A DNA stretch of 64,000 nucleotides, from contig JAFEKX020000001.1 of assembly GCA_016893485.2 (NCBI GenBank), positions 4,278,001-4,342,000 of the forward strand, in the 5' to 3' direction. Of this stretch, positions 37,147 through 47,037 are shown piece after piece; the stretch's first letter is position 1, and the number at the start of each line of letters is the position of its first letter. Below the pieces are notes generated by a model that ran no database searches, was not told the DNA's origin, and saw only the letters and a program-made list of their open reading frames with translations. The translations under genes were made by a program, and so were the position numbers. The DNA is from Streptomyces sp. P3. GTDB taxonomy: Bacteria > Actinomycetota > Actinomycetes > Streptomycetales > Streptomycetaceae.

Positions 37147-37897
37147 TCAGGGAGCGGCGGGGGTGGCGCGAGGACGCAGAACTCGTGGCCCTCCGGGTCG
37201 GACAGGCATGTCCATGGGGCGTCGCCCTGGCCGAGGTCGAGGTCGGTCGCGCCGAGTGCGCGCAGGCGGTCCGCCTCCGCCGCCTTGTCGTCGGCCGGGT
37301 AGGGCAACAGGTCCAGGTGGACGCGGTCCGAGTCGTCTTCGGGGTCGGTACGCGGAGGAACTCCAGGTACGGGCCGACACCCTCGGCGGAGCGCAACGAC
37401 GCCTGGCTGGGGGTCAGTTCGAGCAGGGTCCAGTCCGTCGCCCCGGTCCAGAAGCGTGCCATCGCCCGCGGGTCCACGCAGTCGACGACCACCGCGGCGA
37501 TCGGACCGGTGTCGCGGTAGATCTCCCGGGGTTCCAGGACGCAGAACTCGTTGCCCTCCGGGTCCGCGAGGACGGTCCACGGGACGTCGCCCTGGCCCAC
37601 GTCGGCCGGCGTCGCGCCGAGGGAGCGCAGGCGGGCGACCAACTCCGCCTGGTGGGCCGTGGAGGTGGTGGCGAGGTCGAGGTGGAGGCGGTTCTTGGTC
37701 GGTGTCTTGGGGTGGGGGACGGGGACGACGTCGATGCCCAGGCCGACCGGTTCCGGCCAGACCCGGCCGCCTGCGGGGCCCACGTACGTCGTCACGCCTG
37801 GGCTGAAGGCGCTCCAGCCGAGCGCTTCCGCCCAGAACCGGCCCACCGCCGGGGCGTCGACGGCCTTGATGTTCACCTGGACGGGGCGCAGTGCCAT
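37147..37897 (-). CDS. Two-domain VOC (glyoxalase-fold) protein (frameshifted)
   Basis: Two tandem glyoxalase-like domains, each ending in PEGNEFCVLEP or PEGHEFCVLAP, with N-terminal strands VQVNIKAVDAPAVGRFWAEA and IAAVVVDCVDPRAMARFWTG. The repeated halves show an internal duplication. A break near 37345 fits a missing base. The end depends on one C in the run near 37160: either VLAPPPAAP (stop at 37147, chosen) or a 20-residue longer tail ending at 37086. Probably a small-molecule binding or resistance-type protein; substrate unknown. Confidence 0.75.
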
Positions 37898-38047
37898 GCC
37901 CGCGATCCTATGCGCGGACCGCGCGGCTGGCGCGGACCGCCGGGCCCGACGGCCATCCGTATCCCCCCGAAACGGACGGACGCGGGCCCGGCTACCCCAA
38001 GTCTGGACCAGCGGATGGCCAGACCGGAAGAGGGTTCCAGAAAGCGG

Positions 38048-38068
38048 CTCTAGAAATTCACTCTAGAA
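38048..38068. promoter_or_regulatory. Repeated CTCTAGAA operator-like motif before tetR
   Basis: CTCTAGAA occurs twice, 13 bases apart, and each contains the palindrome TCTAGA. It lies 26 bases before the TetR start, in the 196-bp divergent gap with the VOC gene, and is a candidate autoregulatory site. Confidence 0.45.
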
Positions 38069-38093
38069 CTCGGTTCCCCATACGCTGTCCCGC

Positions 38094-38702
38094 ATGAGCC
38101 CCAAGCAACAACGCGGCGAGGTCACCGCAGACCTGATCCTCGACGCCGCGCTGCGCCTGTTCGCGGAGCAGGGCGAGCAGGGCCTGACCGTGAACGCCGT
38201 GACCAAGGCCAGCGGTGTCAGTCTCGGCAGCCTGTACCACCACTTCGGCAGCCTGGACGGGCTGTTCGACGCGCTGACGGAGCGCTGGCTGAGCCGGTTG
38301 CTGGGTGAGCTGATCGCGGCGATGCACGCGACCCGTACCGCCAGGACCGGCATCCGCGCGATCGTACGGACGCATCTGACCTTCGTCCGCGAACACCGGG
38401 ACGCCGCCCTGCTGTTGCACTCCGCCAGGACCGACCAGCGGAACATGATCCAGGCCAGGCATCTGCGTGACACCCAGGAGGCCAGGCTGTCGGTGTTCGC
38501 CGTGTGGATCCAATCGCACGTGGATTCCGGCGAGTTGGCGCCCCTGCCGCTGCCCCTGCTGGAGTCCCTCGTCCTGGGCCCGCTGGTCGGCGTGGTCCGC
38601 CGCTGGCTCTCCCAGGTCGACGACGTCGAGATGGACCTCGACGAGGCCGCCCGCGTCCTCCCGGAACGGATCTGGCGCTCGGTCGCCGCCGACCCGGCAT
38701 AA
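38094..38702 (+). CDS. TetR-family regulator
   Basis: 202 residues, intact. HTH: DLILDAALRLFAEQGEQGLT then VNAVTKASGVSLGSLYHHFG. The ligand domain includes FVREHRDAALLLHSARTDQR and LGPLVGVVRRWLSQVDD. Divergent from the VOC gene; the CTCTAGAA repeats upstream are the probable operator. Ligand and regulon unknown. Confidence 0.88.
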   Translation: MSPKQQRGEVTADLILDAALRLFAEQGEQGLTVNAVTKASGVSLGSLYHHFGSLDGLFDALTERWLSRLLGELIAAMHATRTARTGIRAIVRTHLTFVREHRDAALLLHSARTDQRNMIQARHLRDTQEARLSVFAVWIQSHVDSGELAPLPLPLLESLVLGPLVGVVRRWLSQVDDVEMDLDEAARVLPERIWRSVAADPA

Positions 38703-38733
38703 CGGCGGACGACAAGCCGCGTACGACGCAGGA

Positions 38734-38761
38734 CATACGGCATACGGCATACGGCATACGG
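38734..38761. repeat. CATACGG heptamer repeated four times
   Basis: Four perfect head-to-tail copies of CATACGG lie between the convergent tetR and pucR genes. Period 7 is not a codon multiple, supporting a noncoding location. Confidence 0.75.
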
Positions 38762-38767
38762 CGGGGC

Positions 38768-40025
38768 TTACGCCACCGTCCGCAGACCCGCACCTGCGCC
38801 ACCCCCATCCCCGTACCACCCGGTGCGCGCACGCCGCCGCCAGCAGTTCGCCCAGCAGGTCCGGGTCGTCTATCTCCAGGCCGAGGAGGGACTCGATGCG
38901 TTCCAGGCGCTGGTAGAGGGACTGGCGGCCGATGTGCAGCAGCGCCGCCGTCCGCGTCGGCGAGCAGCCGTGCCGCAGATGGACTTCGAGCGTGCGGACG
39001 AGGTCGCTGGGGTGGGCCGCCTCCCAGGACAGGAGCGGGCCCAGGGCGTGCTGGACCAGGCGGGCGAGACGGTCGCGGTTGGTGTCGATGCCACCGCGTG
39101 TGAGCTCACGTTCCAGGGCCAGGGAGCGCGCCGAGGTCACCAAAGGGCCCTCGGGGGCGGCCGGTTCGGCCGCCGGGACGGTCAGCGCCAGCTCCAGTGT
39201 CGTACGGGCCGCCCGCAACGTGTCGCTCCAGCGCAGCCACCCGCTGCCCGCCTCGACCGCGTGCCCCACCGCGACGGTCAGGCCGGGGTCGGCGGCCGTA
39301 CGGAAGGCCTCCTGGACGGTGCGGACCGGGTCGCCCGAGACGGACGCCGGGAGCGCGAGCAGGGCCAGGACGTCGGCCGGGAACGCCGCCCGCAGGACAC
39401 TCGCGCCGCCGAGCAGTCGTACCGCCCGGTCCACGGCCGTCAGTTCCCGCGCGCCGTGGACGGAGACGCCGATCAGGCGGGCGCCCGGGCCGGGGTGGAA
39501 GCCGGCCAGGGCGGAGCGGGCCTCGACCTCGGGCTGGTTCAGTGCGGCGCGGTCCGCGAGGTCGGCCAGGAGCGCGGCCGTGTGGTCGTCGCCCCACGGG
39601 CGGACCACCGAACGGCCGGAGAGGCCGCGGGCCACGATCGCCCGGTTGGCCGCCTCGGTGATGCGTACGAAGGGGACGACCCGGTGCAGGGCCAGCAGGG
39701 GCAGGTTCAGGCGGCGGGCCTCGTCCGTGACCTCGGGCGGCATCGTCGGCAGGGAGCGGCCGATCTCCACCGCCAGGCCGGACGCGCCCCGGGCCGCCAG
39801 CTCGCGGACGTAGCGGCGGCGGATCTCGGCGTCGGTGTCGGTGAGGCCGAAGCCGTTGGTGAGGAGGAGTTCGCCGCCGTCGAGGAAGTTCGCGCCCTCG
39901 TAGACCTCGCTGGAGTGGACCCAGCGCACGGGACGGTCGAGGGCGCTCTCCCCGGCGAGGAGTTCGGGCTCGGTGGCGCGGACCGGGTCGAGGGCCAGGA
40001 CCTCACGGAGGGTGAGTGCGGGCAC
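38768..40025 (-). CDS. PucR-family transcriptional regulator (3' end uncertain)
   Basis: About 420 residues. The N-terminal PucR domain (ALTLREVLALDPVRATEPEL; VRWVHSSEVYEGANFLDGGE; LLLTNGFGLTDTDAEI) and the C-terminal HTH_30 domain (LVRTLEVHLRHGCSPTRTAA; LLHIGRQSLYQRLERIESLL) are complete. No stop follows in that frame for 700 bases. Restoring two G bases near 38812 gives an end at 38768. GTG start with CTGGAGG upstream. Such regulators control purine or nitrogen catabolism. It is divergent from the deaminase/oxygenase pair, its likely target. Confidence 0.85.
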
Positions 40026-40124
40026 GGGAACCTCCAGAGGCGCTGACAGTTCGTCCGGCTAAGGGTTGCGGGGAGTACTTTCCGCACGTTGCCCTCGTGT
40101 TTCGGCCACTGGAGAGTGGGAGCC

Positions 40125-40583
40125 ATGAACCGCATCGATCAGGCACAGGCACGGACCTGGCTCGCCACCGCCGTCGCGGAGGCCCGCGCCGGGCTCGCCG
40201 AGGGCGGCATCCCGATCGGCGCCGCGCTCTACGGCGCCGACGGCACCCTGCTGGGGCACGGCCACAACCGGCGCGTCCAGGACGACGACCCCTCGACGCA
40301 CGCGGAGACGGCCGCGTTCCGGTCGGCGGGGCGGCAGCGGTCGTACCGGGGCACGACGATGGTGACGACCCTCTCGCCCTGCTGGTACTGCTCCGGGCTG
40401 GTGCGGCAGTTCGGCATCTCGCGGGTCGTCGTCGGGGAGGCCACCACCTTCCAGGGCGGCCACGACTGGCTCGCCGAGCACGGTGTGGAGATCGTCCTCC
40501 TCGACGACCCCGAATGCACCTCCCTGATGCGCGACTTCATCAAGAACAACCCGGAACTGTGGAACGAGGACATCGGTGACTGA
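40125..40583 (+). CDS. Cytidine/deoxycytidylate deaminase-fold nucleobase deaminase
   Basis: 152 residues, intact, with GGAG before the ATG. The zinc site is DPSTHAETAAF (HAE) with LSPCWYCSGLVRQFG (PCxxC). IPIGAALYGADGTLLGHGHN is the family N-terminal strand. Similar to yeast-type cytosine deaminases and guanine deaminases. Its stop overlaps the oxygenase start by eight bases, so the two are one operon. Divergent from PucR, suggesting pyrimidine or purine catabolism. Confidence 0.87.
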   Translation: MNRIDQAQARTWLATAVAEARAGLAEGGIPIGAALYGADGTLLGHGHNRRVQDDDPSTHAETAAFRSAGRQRSYRGTTMVTTLSPCWYCSGLVRQFGISRVVVGEATTFQGGHDWLAEHGVEIVLLDDPECTSLMRDFIKNNPELWNEDIGD

Positions 40584-41571
40584 GCCCCAGACCCGGACCG
40601 AGCCCCAGAGCGAGCCCCGCATCCCGACCATCGATCTCGGACCCTGGATCGACGGGGACGAGCAGGTCCGCAAGGACATCGCCCGCACCGTCGACGACGC
40701 CCTCCAGACCGCCGGGTTCCTGCTCGTCACCGGGCATGGGGTGGATCCCGCTCTGCGCTCCCGGATTCGCGAGGCCTCCCGCGCCTTCTTCCGGCTTCCC
40801 GGCGAGGTGAAAGCGGCCTACTCCGCCAAGGTCGGTGGGCGGGGGTGGCTCGGGCCCGGGGCCGAGGCCAACGGCTATTCGGAGGGCACCGAGACACCGC
40901 CCGATCTGAAGGAGTCGCTGACCTTCGCCACGCACCGGCCCTTCGCGGACCCGGTGATCAACGCGGAGTGGTACGCGCCCAACGTGTGGCCGGCCGAGAT
41001 CCCCGAACTGCGGGCGCTGTGCGAGGAGTACCTCGACCGGATGGGCGAGCTGGAGAAGCAGCTGCTCTCGCTGCTCGGGGTGGCGCTCGGGCTCGAACCC
41101 GACTTCTTCTCCCGGCACATGGACCATCCGACGTACGGGTTCAACATCAACTGGTACCCGGGCGTCGAGGTCGTCGGGGAGCCGGAGCCGGGGCAGTTCC
41201 GGATCGGGCCGCACACCGACTTCGGGACGGTGACGATCCTCGACCGGCAGGCCGGGAAGGGCGGACTGCAGGTGTTCACCGATGCGGGCGGCTGGGAGGA
41301 CGCGCCGTTCGATCCCGAGGCGTTCACCATCAACATCGGTGACCTGATGGCCCGTTGGACCGGTGACCGGTGGCGTTCGGGGCGGCACCGGGTGCTGCCG
41401 CCGCCCGCCGACTCGCCCGCCGAGGAGCTGATGTCGCTCGTGTACTTCGGCGAGTGCACCCCGGGCACGCTCGTCGAGTCGGTGCCGGCGCCCGTCGGAC
41501 GGGTGGCCTACGACGCCGTCGACTCGCATGTCTACCTGCGGGAGAAGCTGGACTCGATCACCGTCGACTGA
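40576..41571 (+). CDS. Isopenicillin N synthase-like Fe(II)/2-oxoglutarate dioxygenase
   Basis: 331 residues, intact. N-terminal RIPTIDLGPWIDGDEQVRK is the DIOX_N start. The iron triad is HTDFGTVTI (His, Asp) and SGRHRVLPP (His), with the downstream Arg for the cosubstrate carboxylate. Length and order fit the plant/fungal-type superfamily. Overlap with the deaminase gene suggests sequential oxidation of a nucleobase or related compound, but no substrate is known. Confidence 0.87.
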   Translation: MTEPQTRTEPQSEPRIPTIDLGPWIDGDEQVRKDIARTVDDALQTAGFLLVTGHGVDPALRSRIREASRAFFRLPGEVKAAYSAKVGGRGWLGPGAEANGYSEGTETPPDLKESLTFATHRPFADPVINAEWYAPNVWPAEIPELRALCEEYLDRMGELEKQLLSLLGVALGLEPDFFSRHMDHPTYGFNINWYPGVEVVGEPEPGQFRIGPHTDFGTVTILDRQAGKGGLQVFTDAGGWEDAPFDPEAFTINIGDLMARWTGDRWRSGRHRVLPPPADSPAEELMSLVYFGECTPGTLVESVPAPVGRVAYDAVDSHVYLREKLDSITVD

Positions 41572-41702
41572 ACGAAGGCCGCCGTTGCGACATTTTCGTA
41601 ACGCAACGGACACCACGCGCCCTAGTACGAAACAACTCCCCCTATTTACCCTGGTGTTGATAGACAGGTTCCGGTGCAGGGCAACCGCTCAGGGGAGACG
41701 CG

Positions 41703-43849
41703 GTGGGACGAGGGCTGCATGGACGCGGGGCGCTGTTCGAGGCACAGCCGCCCGGTCTCGCCTCGCGCCTGACCGGCCTGCGCCCGTACGAGCTGCTCAC
41801 CTCGCCGTACGAACACCCGGAACCGCCCTTCGTGGTGCTCGCGGGCGCGCGCGGGCTCGGCAAGAGCATGGCGCTGGCCGAGCTGCGGAGCGCGTACCGC
41901 GGGCACACGCCGGTCGCGCTGATCGACTGCGAGGCCGACCGGCTGGCCCGGCTGCCGGACGGGCGGCCCGCCGCGACCTGGTCGCCGGTGTGGCAGGCGC
42001 TGGAGACCGTCGCGGAGCAGCTGCGGGAGCCGGTGGTGCGCGGCGCAGGGAGCATCGACTTCCCGCGGCTGGAGGCCGGGCTCCTCGCCGTGTGCGCGAC
42101 CGGCTGGGGCTCGCGGGACGAGGACAGCGCCCGCGAGGAGGCCCGCCGCATCCTGCTGCTGAGCGACCCGGCGCGGCGCTGGGCGACGATCGCGCAGGGC
42201 TGGGCCGGCAAGGTCGCGTCCCGGCTGATCGCCAACCTGTCGGGTACGGGGCCGGTGGGCCAGGCCGTCATCGAGGCGACCCTGGACACCCTCTTCGACC
42301 TGGTGTGGACGCCGAACGGGCTGCTGAAGGCGGGCGCCGACTGGTACAGCGCCTACCCGGGTGCGAGCGGTGACGCCAAGCGCGGGCTGATCGAGATCGC
42401 CCGGGACTTCCGCGCCGACGGCACCTCCCGCACGGACGCCGAACGCTGGCTGCTGCGCGCCCTGTTGGCCGATCTGACGGACACCTACCGGCGCCGGTGG
42501 GAGCGGATGCGCCGGGTCGGGCGGCCGGTCGTGCTGGTCGACAACGTGCAGTCGGGTCCTGGTCCCGGGCTGATGAAGGCCGTACTGAAGGAGCGAGCCG
42601 ACGGCACCGGGGACCAGGTGGTGTTCGTCGCCGGGCTGCGCGGTCACCGTCATCCCGATCTGCCGGACGCCGTACGGCATCCGCTGCCGGAGGTGGCGCG
42701 GGCGAGCGGGTGGGTGCCGGGGGCCTCGCCGTCGTCGCGGGCGCTGGTGGTGACCTTGCCGCCGCTGACGCCGGAGGAGACGCGGCGCGTCATCGCCGAC
42801 GTGTGTGTCACGGACGGCGCCACGCGCGCCGAGGTGCCGCCCCAACTGCCGTACGCCATCCACCGGTTGACGGCCGGCAGTCCGCTGGGGGCGGCGGTGC
42901 TGGGGCAGGCCGTACGGCAGAACCGGCCCGTGGGCGCGGTCAGCCCGGGCGAGTTGCTGACCGCCGGGCTGAAGCCGGACGGGGACGCCGAGCACGAACA
43001 GCGGCCTGTGTACCGGGAGTTGCTCGACCGGCTGGTGCCGCCGGGGCTCGCGGAGGAGCTGGCCGTGCTCGCCACCGCGCACGACGGCGACTCGGCACGG
43101 GCACTGGCGGAGGCCCGGCTCGGGGACAGTTTCGGGGCGGCCGGGGTGAACCGGCTGCGCACCCAGCTCACCGCGGAGGGATTGCCCCCGGCCGAGGGCT
43201 ACTTCGTCGGCGACCCCTTCCTGCGCACCCTGCTCCTCCTCCGCCTGCACCTCGACGACGCCGACCACGGCCGCTGGCGTGCCGTGCACCGCTCCCTGCT
43301 CACGCACTACGAGGGCCTGCCCGGCAACCCGGACACCCCGGCCCGCGCCCGCTACCGGCTGCACCACGAACTCGCCCTGGGCGACACGGCGGACGCGGTC
43401 GCGTATCTGCGGAACACCTTCCGCACCATCACTCCGTACGCCTGGCTGGAGACGCTGTTGTTCGTCACCGCCGCGCCCTACTACCACGCGCACGATCCGC
43501 ACGGCCGGGACATCGGCGCGCCCGGCGACCACCGCAAGGCGGTCGCGCTGGCCCGCACGGACGCCGCCGAGGAGCCCCCGGAGGGCGTGGACGCGGCGCT
43601 GCATCTGACGGTACGGCGGCTGCTGCACGCCGTCTGGCAGGTGACGGATCCGCTGGTGCTGCCGGACGCGGAGGTCGCGGGCCGGATGCACTTCGATCTG
43701 GAGCAGCTGTCGAACATCTGGCCCGCGGGCAGCGAACCGCTGTGGCGGGCCGCCCAGCAGTGGCCCGAACAGGCCCTGGCCGGGCGCCCGTTGGGGTGCC
43801 GGGCGGCGACGACCGGGACGGGGTCCGCGATGAGGCCGTGGCTGCGTGA
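41703..43849 (+). CDS. P-loop ATPase of unknown function, gene A of a pair
   Basis: About 716 residues, cytoplasmic (no signal or helix). Walker A is GARGLGKS (residues 48-55); VVLVDNVQ near residue 276 is a Walker-B-like strand, and the long helical C-terminal half (AGLKPDGDAEHEQRPVYREL; RARYRLHHELALGDTADAVA) resembles the scaffold of signal-transduction NTPases. One G restored near 43795 gives LGVPGGDDRDGVRDEAVAA and a TGA at 43849. That stop lies inside gene B, which starts at 43831. GTG start with GGGGAG upstream. Partner and trigger unknown. Confidence 0.72.
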
Positions 43850-45370
43850 AGTGGTCCAGCGGATCAGAACCATCCCGATCTACCGCTACACGGCCCTCGT
43901 GGTCGCCGCCGCGCTGGTCTTCGGGCTCGTCGTGCTGACCCGTGCGCTGCTGCACGACGACCGCTCGTGCGCGGCCGGGGTGGCGCGGCCCGAGGACAGC
44001 GGTGAGTGCGTGGGGTGTCGACCTCCGCGTTCGACTTCGGTCAGCGTCAGTTCGCCGACACCATCAGGGCGGTGGCCCGCGAGAACAGCAGGCTGAAGCC
44101 GGGCACGTACGTCACCGTCGCGCTCTTCGAGCCGTTCACCGCGACCGACGCCGACACCATGAACGACGTACGGCACGAGCTGCAGGGCGCCTATCTCGCG
44201 CAGTACCACTCCAACCACGACGACAACGGCGAGACCCCGTACATCCGGCTCGTGCTCGCCAACCCCGGTGCCACGGGCGCCTATTGGGAGCGGACGGTCG
44301 ACCGGATAGTGACGATGACGACGTCGTCCGACCGGCTGCGCGCGGTCACCGGCATAGGGACAAGCACCGACAACAACAAGAAGGCCGTGGCGAAGCTGAC
44401 CCGGCTCGGTGTCCCGGTGGTCGGCACCTCCATCACCGCCGACGACCTCGCCAACGGGCAGCGGGGCAAGGACCCTTACCCCGGTCTGGCCCGCGTCGCC
44501 CCCACCAACACGGACGAGGCGCGCGCCCTCGCGTCCTTCGCCAAGGTGACGGCGGACCGGGCGCTGCTGGTCTACGACAAGCCCGGCGACCCGTACACGA
44601 AGACGCTCCAACAGGCCTTCTCCACGCTGCTGAAGGGCTCGCCGTACGGCTCGTGGCCGTTCACCCCGCCCGCCGACCGCAGCCAGGAGGGCAGCACGCC
44701 CAACACCTTCCGGCAGATCACCGACCTGATCTGCGACACGGACACCAGGCTGAACACCGTGTTCTTCGCCGGACGGCACACCCAACTCCGGCAGTTCATC
44801 AACGCGTTGGGCCGCCGCGGCTGCCAGTCCCGTTCGTTCGCGGTACTCACCGGCGACGAGGGCTCGTACCTCACCGGCGACAAGAAGCTCGACCGCAGCG
44901 CCCTCCAGCACGGTGTCGCCGTCCGCTACACCTCCCTCGCCCACCCGGCCGCGTGGCTCGACAAGCCCCCGGCCACGGGTGGTTCGGCCCAGGACACCAA
45001 GGACCTCGACACGCTGCTGACCGCCGCGAAGACCCGCCCGGTCGGCCCGATCGGCGCGGTCTCCCTCGACGACGGCCAGGCGATCATCGCCTACGACGCG
45101 ATGCGCCTCGCCGTCCACGGCATCCGCGAGGCCACCCCCGACCAGCAGAAGATCCCGCCACTGGCCGACGTCGGCCTCCAATGGCCGCAGGTGAAGGGCT
45201 CGTTGAGGGTGAACGGGGTGAGCGGCTGGATCTGCCTGGACGTCCACGGCAACCCGTACGACAAGGCCGTACCGATAGTGGAACTCACCCCGCAGGGCGG
45301 CTCCCGCTTCGTGAAGATCGCCTGGCCGGAGGACAGGCCGCCCGCGAAGGACTGCCTGCCTCCGGCCTGA
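43831..45370 (+). CDS. Membrane-anchored periplasmic binding-type protein, gene B of the pair
   Basis: About 513 residues after restoring one G near 44017. Short cytoplasmic N-terminus (MRPWLREVVQRIRTIPIYRY), one helix (TALVVAAALVFGLVVLTRAL), a cysteine pair (SCAAG..ECVG), then an extracellular domain with the two-lobe type I binding-protein pattern (SAFDFGQRQFADTIRAVARE; PYIRLVLANPGATGAYW; LGVPVVGTSITADDLANG; DRALLVYDKPGDPYTKTLQQ; NTVFFAGRHTQLRQFINALG). No ABC permease is nearby. Start overlaps gene A, so an ATPase and an extracellular sensor are made together. Confidence 0.72.
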
Positions 45371-45384
45371 ACACCCCTGCTCCT

Positions 45385-46338
45385 CTACGGCCGTTCGCCC
45401 GCCCTGTCGACGACGGCCCGGCGCAGGACGGCCGTGTTCGCCGTGACCGTGCCCTTCTTCACCCCGGCGTTGTCCTTGGTGGCCACCTCGCGCTCGCCCA
45501 GGAAGGCGTAGGTCTTCGCGTCGAAGATCCACTCGTCGCGGAGCGGGGTTGTCGGGGTCGGTGCGGGCGATGGCGACACCCGGACGCCCGGTCGCGTCCT
45601 TCACACCCTCGACCGTCGCCACCCCGGGGATTCTGGCCACCGCACGGAACAGCGCCGCGCTCTGCTTCGGCGGCACGATCGCGTCGCGGAGGAGATCGCC
45701 GACCAGCACGAACATCGCCTGGTTCTTCTCCTGGCCGCCGTACTTCGGGGCGGTCCTGGCGAGGTACGCGTACATCGCGTCGGCGTCGGTGGGCAGCGTC
45801 TTCACGTGGTCGTAGAAGGACGAGACCTCCCAGCCGACCTTGCCCGGCTTCACGTCCGGCGGGACGGAGTGCGCCCCGACGCCCGCCTCGCGCACCATGC
45901 CGGTGTGCAGGCCGTCCACCGACATCCACACCTCCTGCCGGTGCGGCGGATCGACCTGTGTCGTCGCCCCTCCCCGGAGTGCGTGTACGACACCTGGCTC
46001 TCCACGTACACGAACTGGTCGTCGCGGACCGTGCCGTAGGACTTCTCGTGCTCGGCCGCGAGCGCGATGTCCTCCAGGAGCGCGACGGCCGACCTGCTCG
46101 GCGGGCGTGCGGGCGTACCCGGGTCGGAGGACGGCAGGGCCACGAGGGTGACGGCCACGGCGGTGGCGACGGCCGCGGCGGCGAGCGCGGGGCGCAACCA
46201 CCTGTTCCGCGCGGGAACGGGCCTGCCCTCCCGGCCCGTTGGGGTCTCGTGCCGGATCTCGGTCATCAGATGCTCCTTGAGGAGTCGGTGACGGCCCGGC
46301 GGAAGGTCTCTCTCGGGAAGTTCCGGGAGCTGGTTCAT
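45385..46338 (-). CDS. CU044_5270-family membrane protein, partner of the sigma factor (frameshifted)
   Basis: About 318 residues. Cytoplasmic N-terminus (PELPERDLPPGRHRLLKEHL), one helix (WLRPALAAAAVATAVAVTLV), then an exported domain (VWMSVDGLHTGMVREAGVG; EVSSFYDHVKTLPTDADAMY; PGVATVEGVKDATGRPGVAI) and the closing FDAKTYAFLGEREVATKDN. Breaks near 45975 and 45545 fit missing bases. Start overlaps the sigma-factor stop (ATGA). In actinomycetes this family follows ECF sigma genes and may act as sensor or anti-sigma partner. Confidence 0.78.
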
Positions 46339-46953
46339 CGCTTGTCCTCCCTCAGGGGCCCGACCGCACTGCCGCGGTCACCTCTCAGCTGTCCGTCCCC
46401 AGGGGAGTTCCGCACTTCTGACATGTTTCGCGAGCTTTGCGCGTGCCCGTGAGAGGCGTGACCGTACGGTGCCCACGGGCACCCCGAGCGCCTCGGCGGC
46501 GGCCCGGTAGTCGAGGCCGGACCACACGCACAGGGCGAGGACCTCGCGCTCGGCGCGGCGCAGGGGTGGTCAACGCGGTGCGGACGAGGGCGAGTTCGGC
46601 GGTGTCGTCGAGGCGGGCGGCGACCTCGTCGGCGACGTCGCGCTCGGCCTCGTCCCAGGGCAGCCGGGACACGGCCGCCGCGTGTCTCCGGGCCGCCGCG
46701 GCGGGTGTTGCGCGTGACGTTGGTGGCGATGCCCAGCAGCCAGGGCCGCGGCGAGCCGCCCTCCTCGTCGAGCCTGCCGCGCAGCCGCCAGGCGTCCAGG
46801 AAGGTCAGCGACACGATGTCCTCGGCCTGCGCCCAGTCCCCGTGAGCCGGAAGGCGTGGTTGTAGACGGAGCGTGCGTACGCGTCGAAGAGCTCACCGAA
46901 GGCGTCGTGGTCCCCCGCGCGGATCCGTCTCCTCAGTTGCAGATTCGTCTCAC
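46335..46953 (-). CDS. ECF RNA polymerase sigma factor (frameshifted, start unclear)
   Basis: About 205 residues. Region 2: LRRRIRAGDHDAFGELFDAY, ARSVYNHAFRLTGDWAQAED, IVSLTFLDAWRLRGRLDE; then PRPWLLGIATNVTRNTRRA; region 4: REVLALCVWSGLDYRAAAEA, LGVPVGTVRSRLSRARAKLA (HTH). Joining them needs one G near 46848, one base near 46690 and removal of one C near 46567, the last being a rare extra base. No ATG precedes region 2; a GTG near 46953 is a guess. Coupled to the CU044_5270 gene. Confidence 0.85.
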
Positions 46954-46977
46954 ACCCCTCTACCTGTCCGGACGACG

Positions 46978-47018
46978 AAGGCCGGTTCCGGTGACCCACG
47001 TCACACGGAACCGGCCTT
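46978..47018 (-). terminator. Hairpin terminator after resC
   Basis: AAGGCCGGTTCC pairs perfectly with GGAACCGGCCTT (12 bp) around an inner CGGTGAC..GTCACACG arm; between resC and the sigma gene, both leftward. Confidence 0.82.
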
Positions 47019-47037
47019 CGCCTACGGGAGTTGCGGC

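Noticed and set aside
38058..38765. C-terminal extension of PucR through the tetR gene.
   Set aside because: It is antisense to an intact TetR gene and follows a complete HTH domain; a lost stop is likelier.
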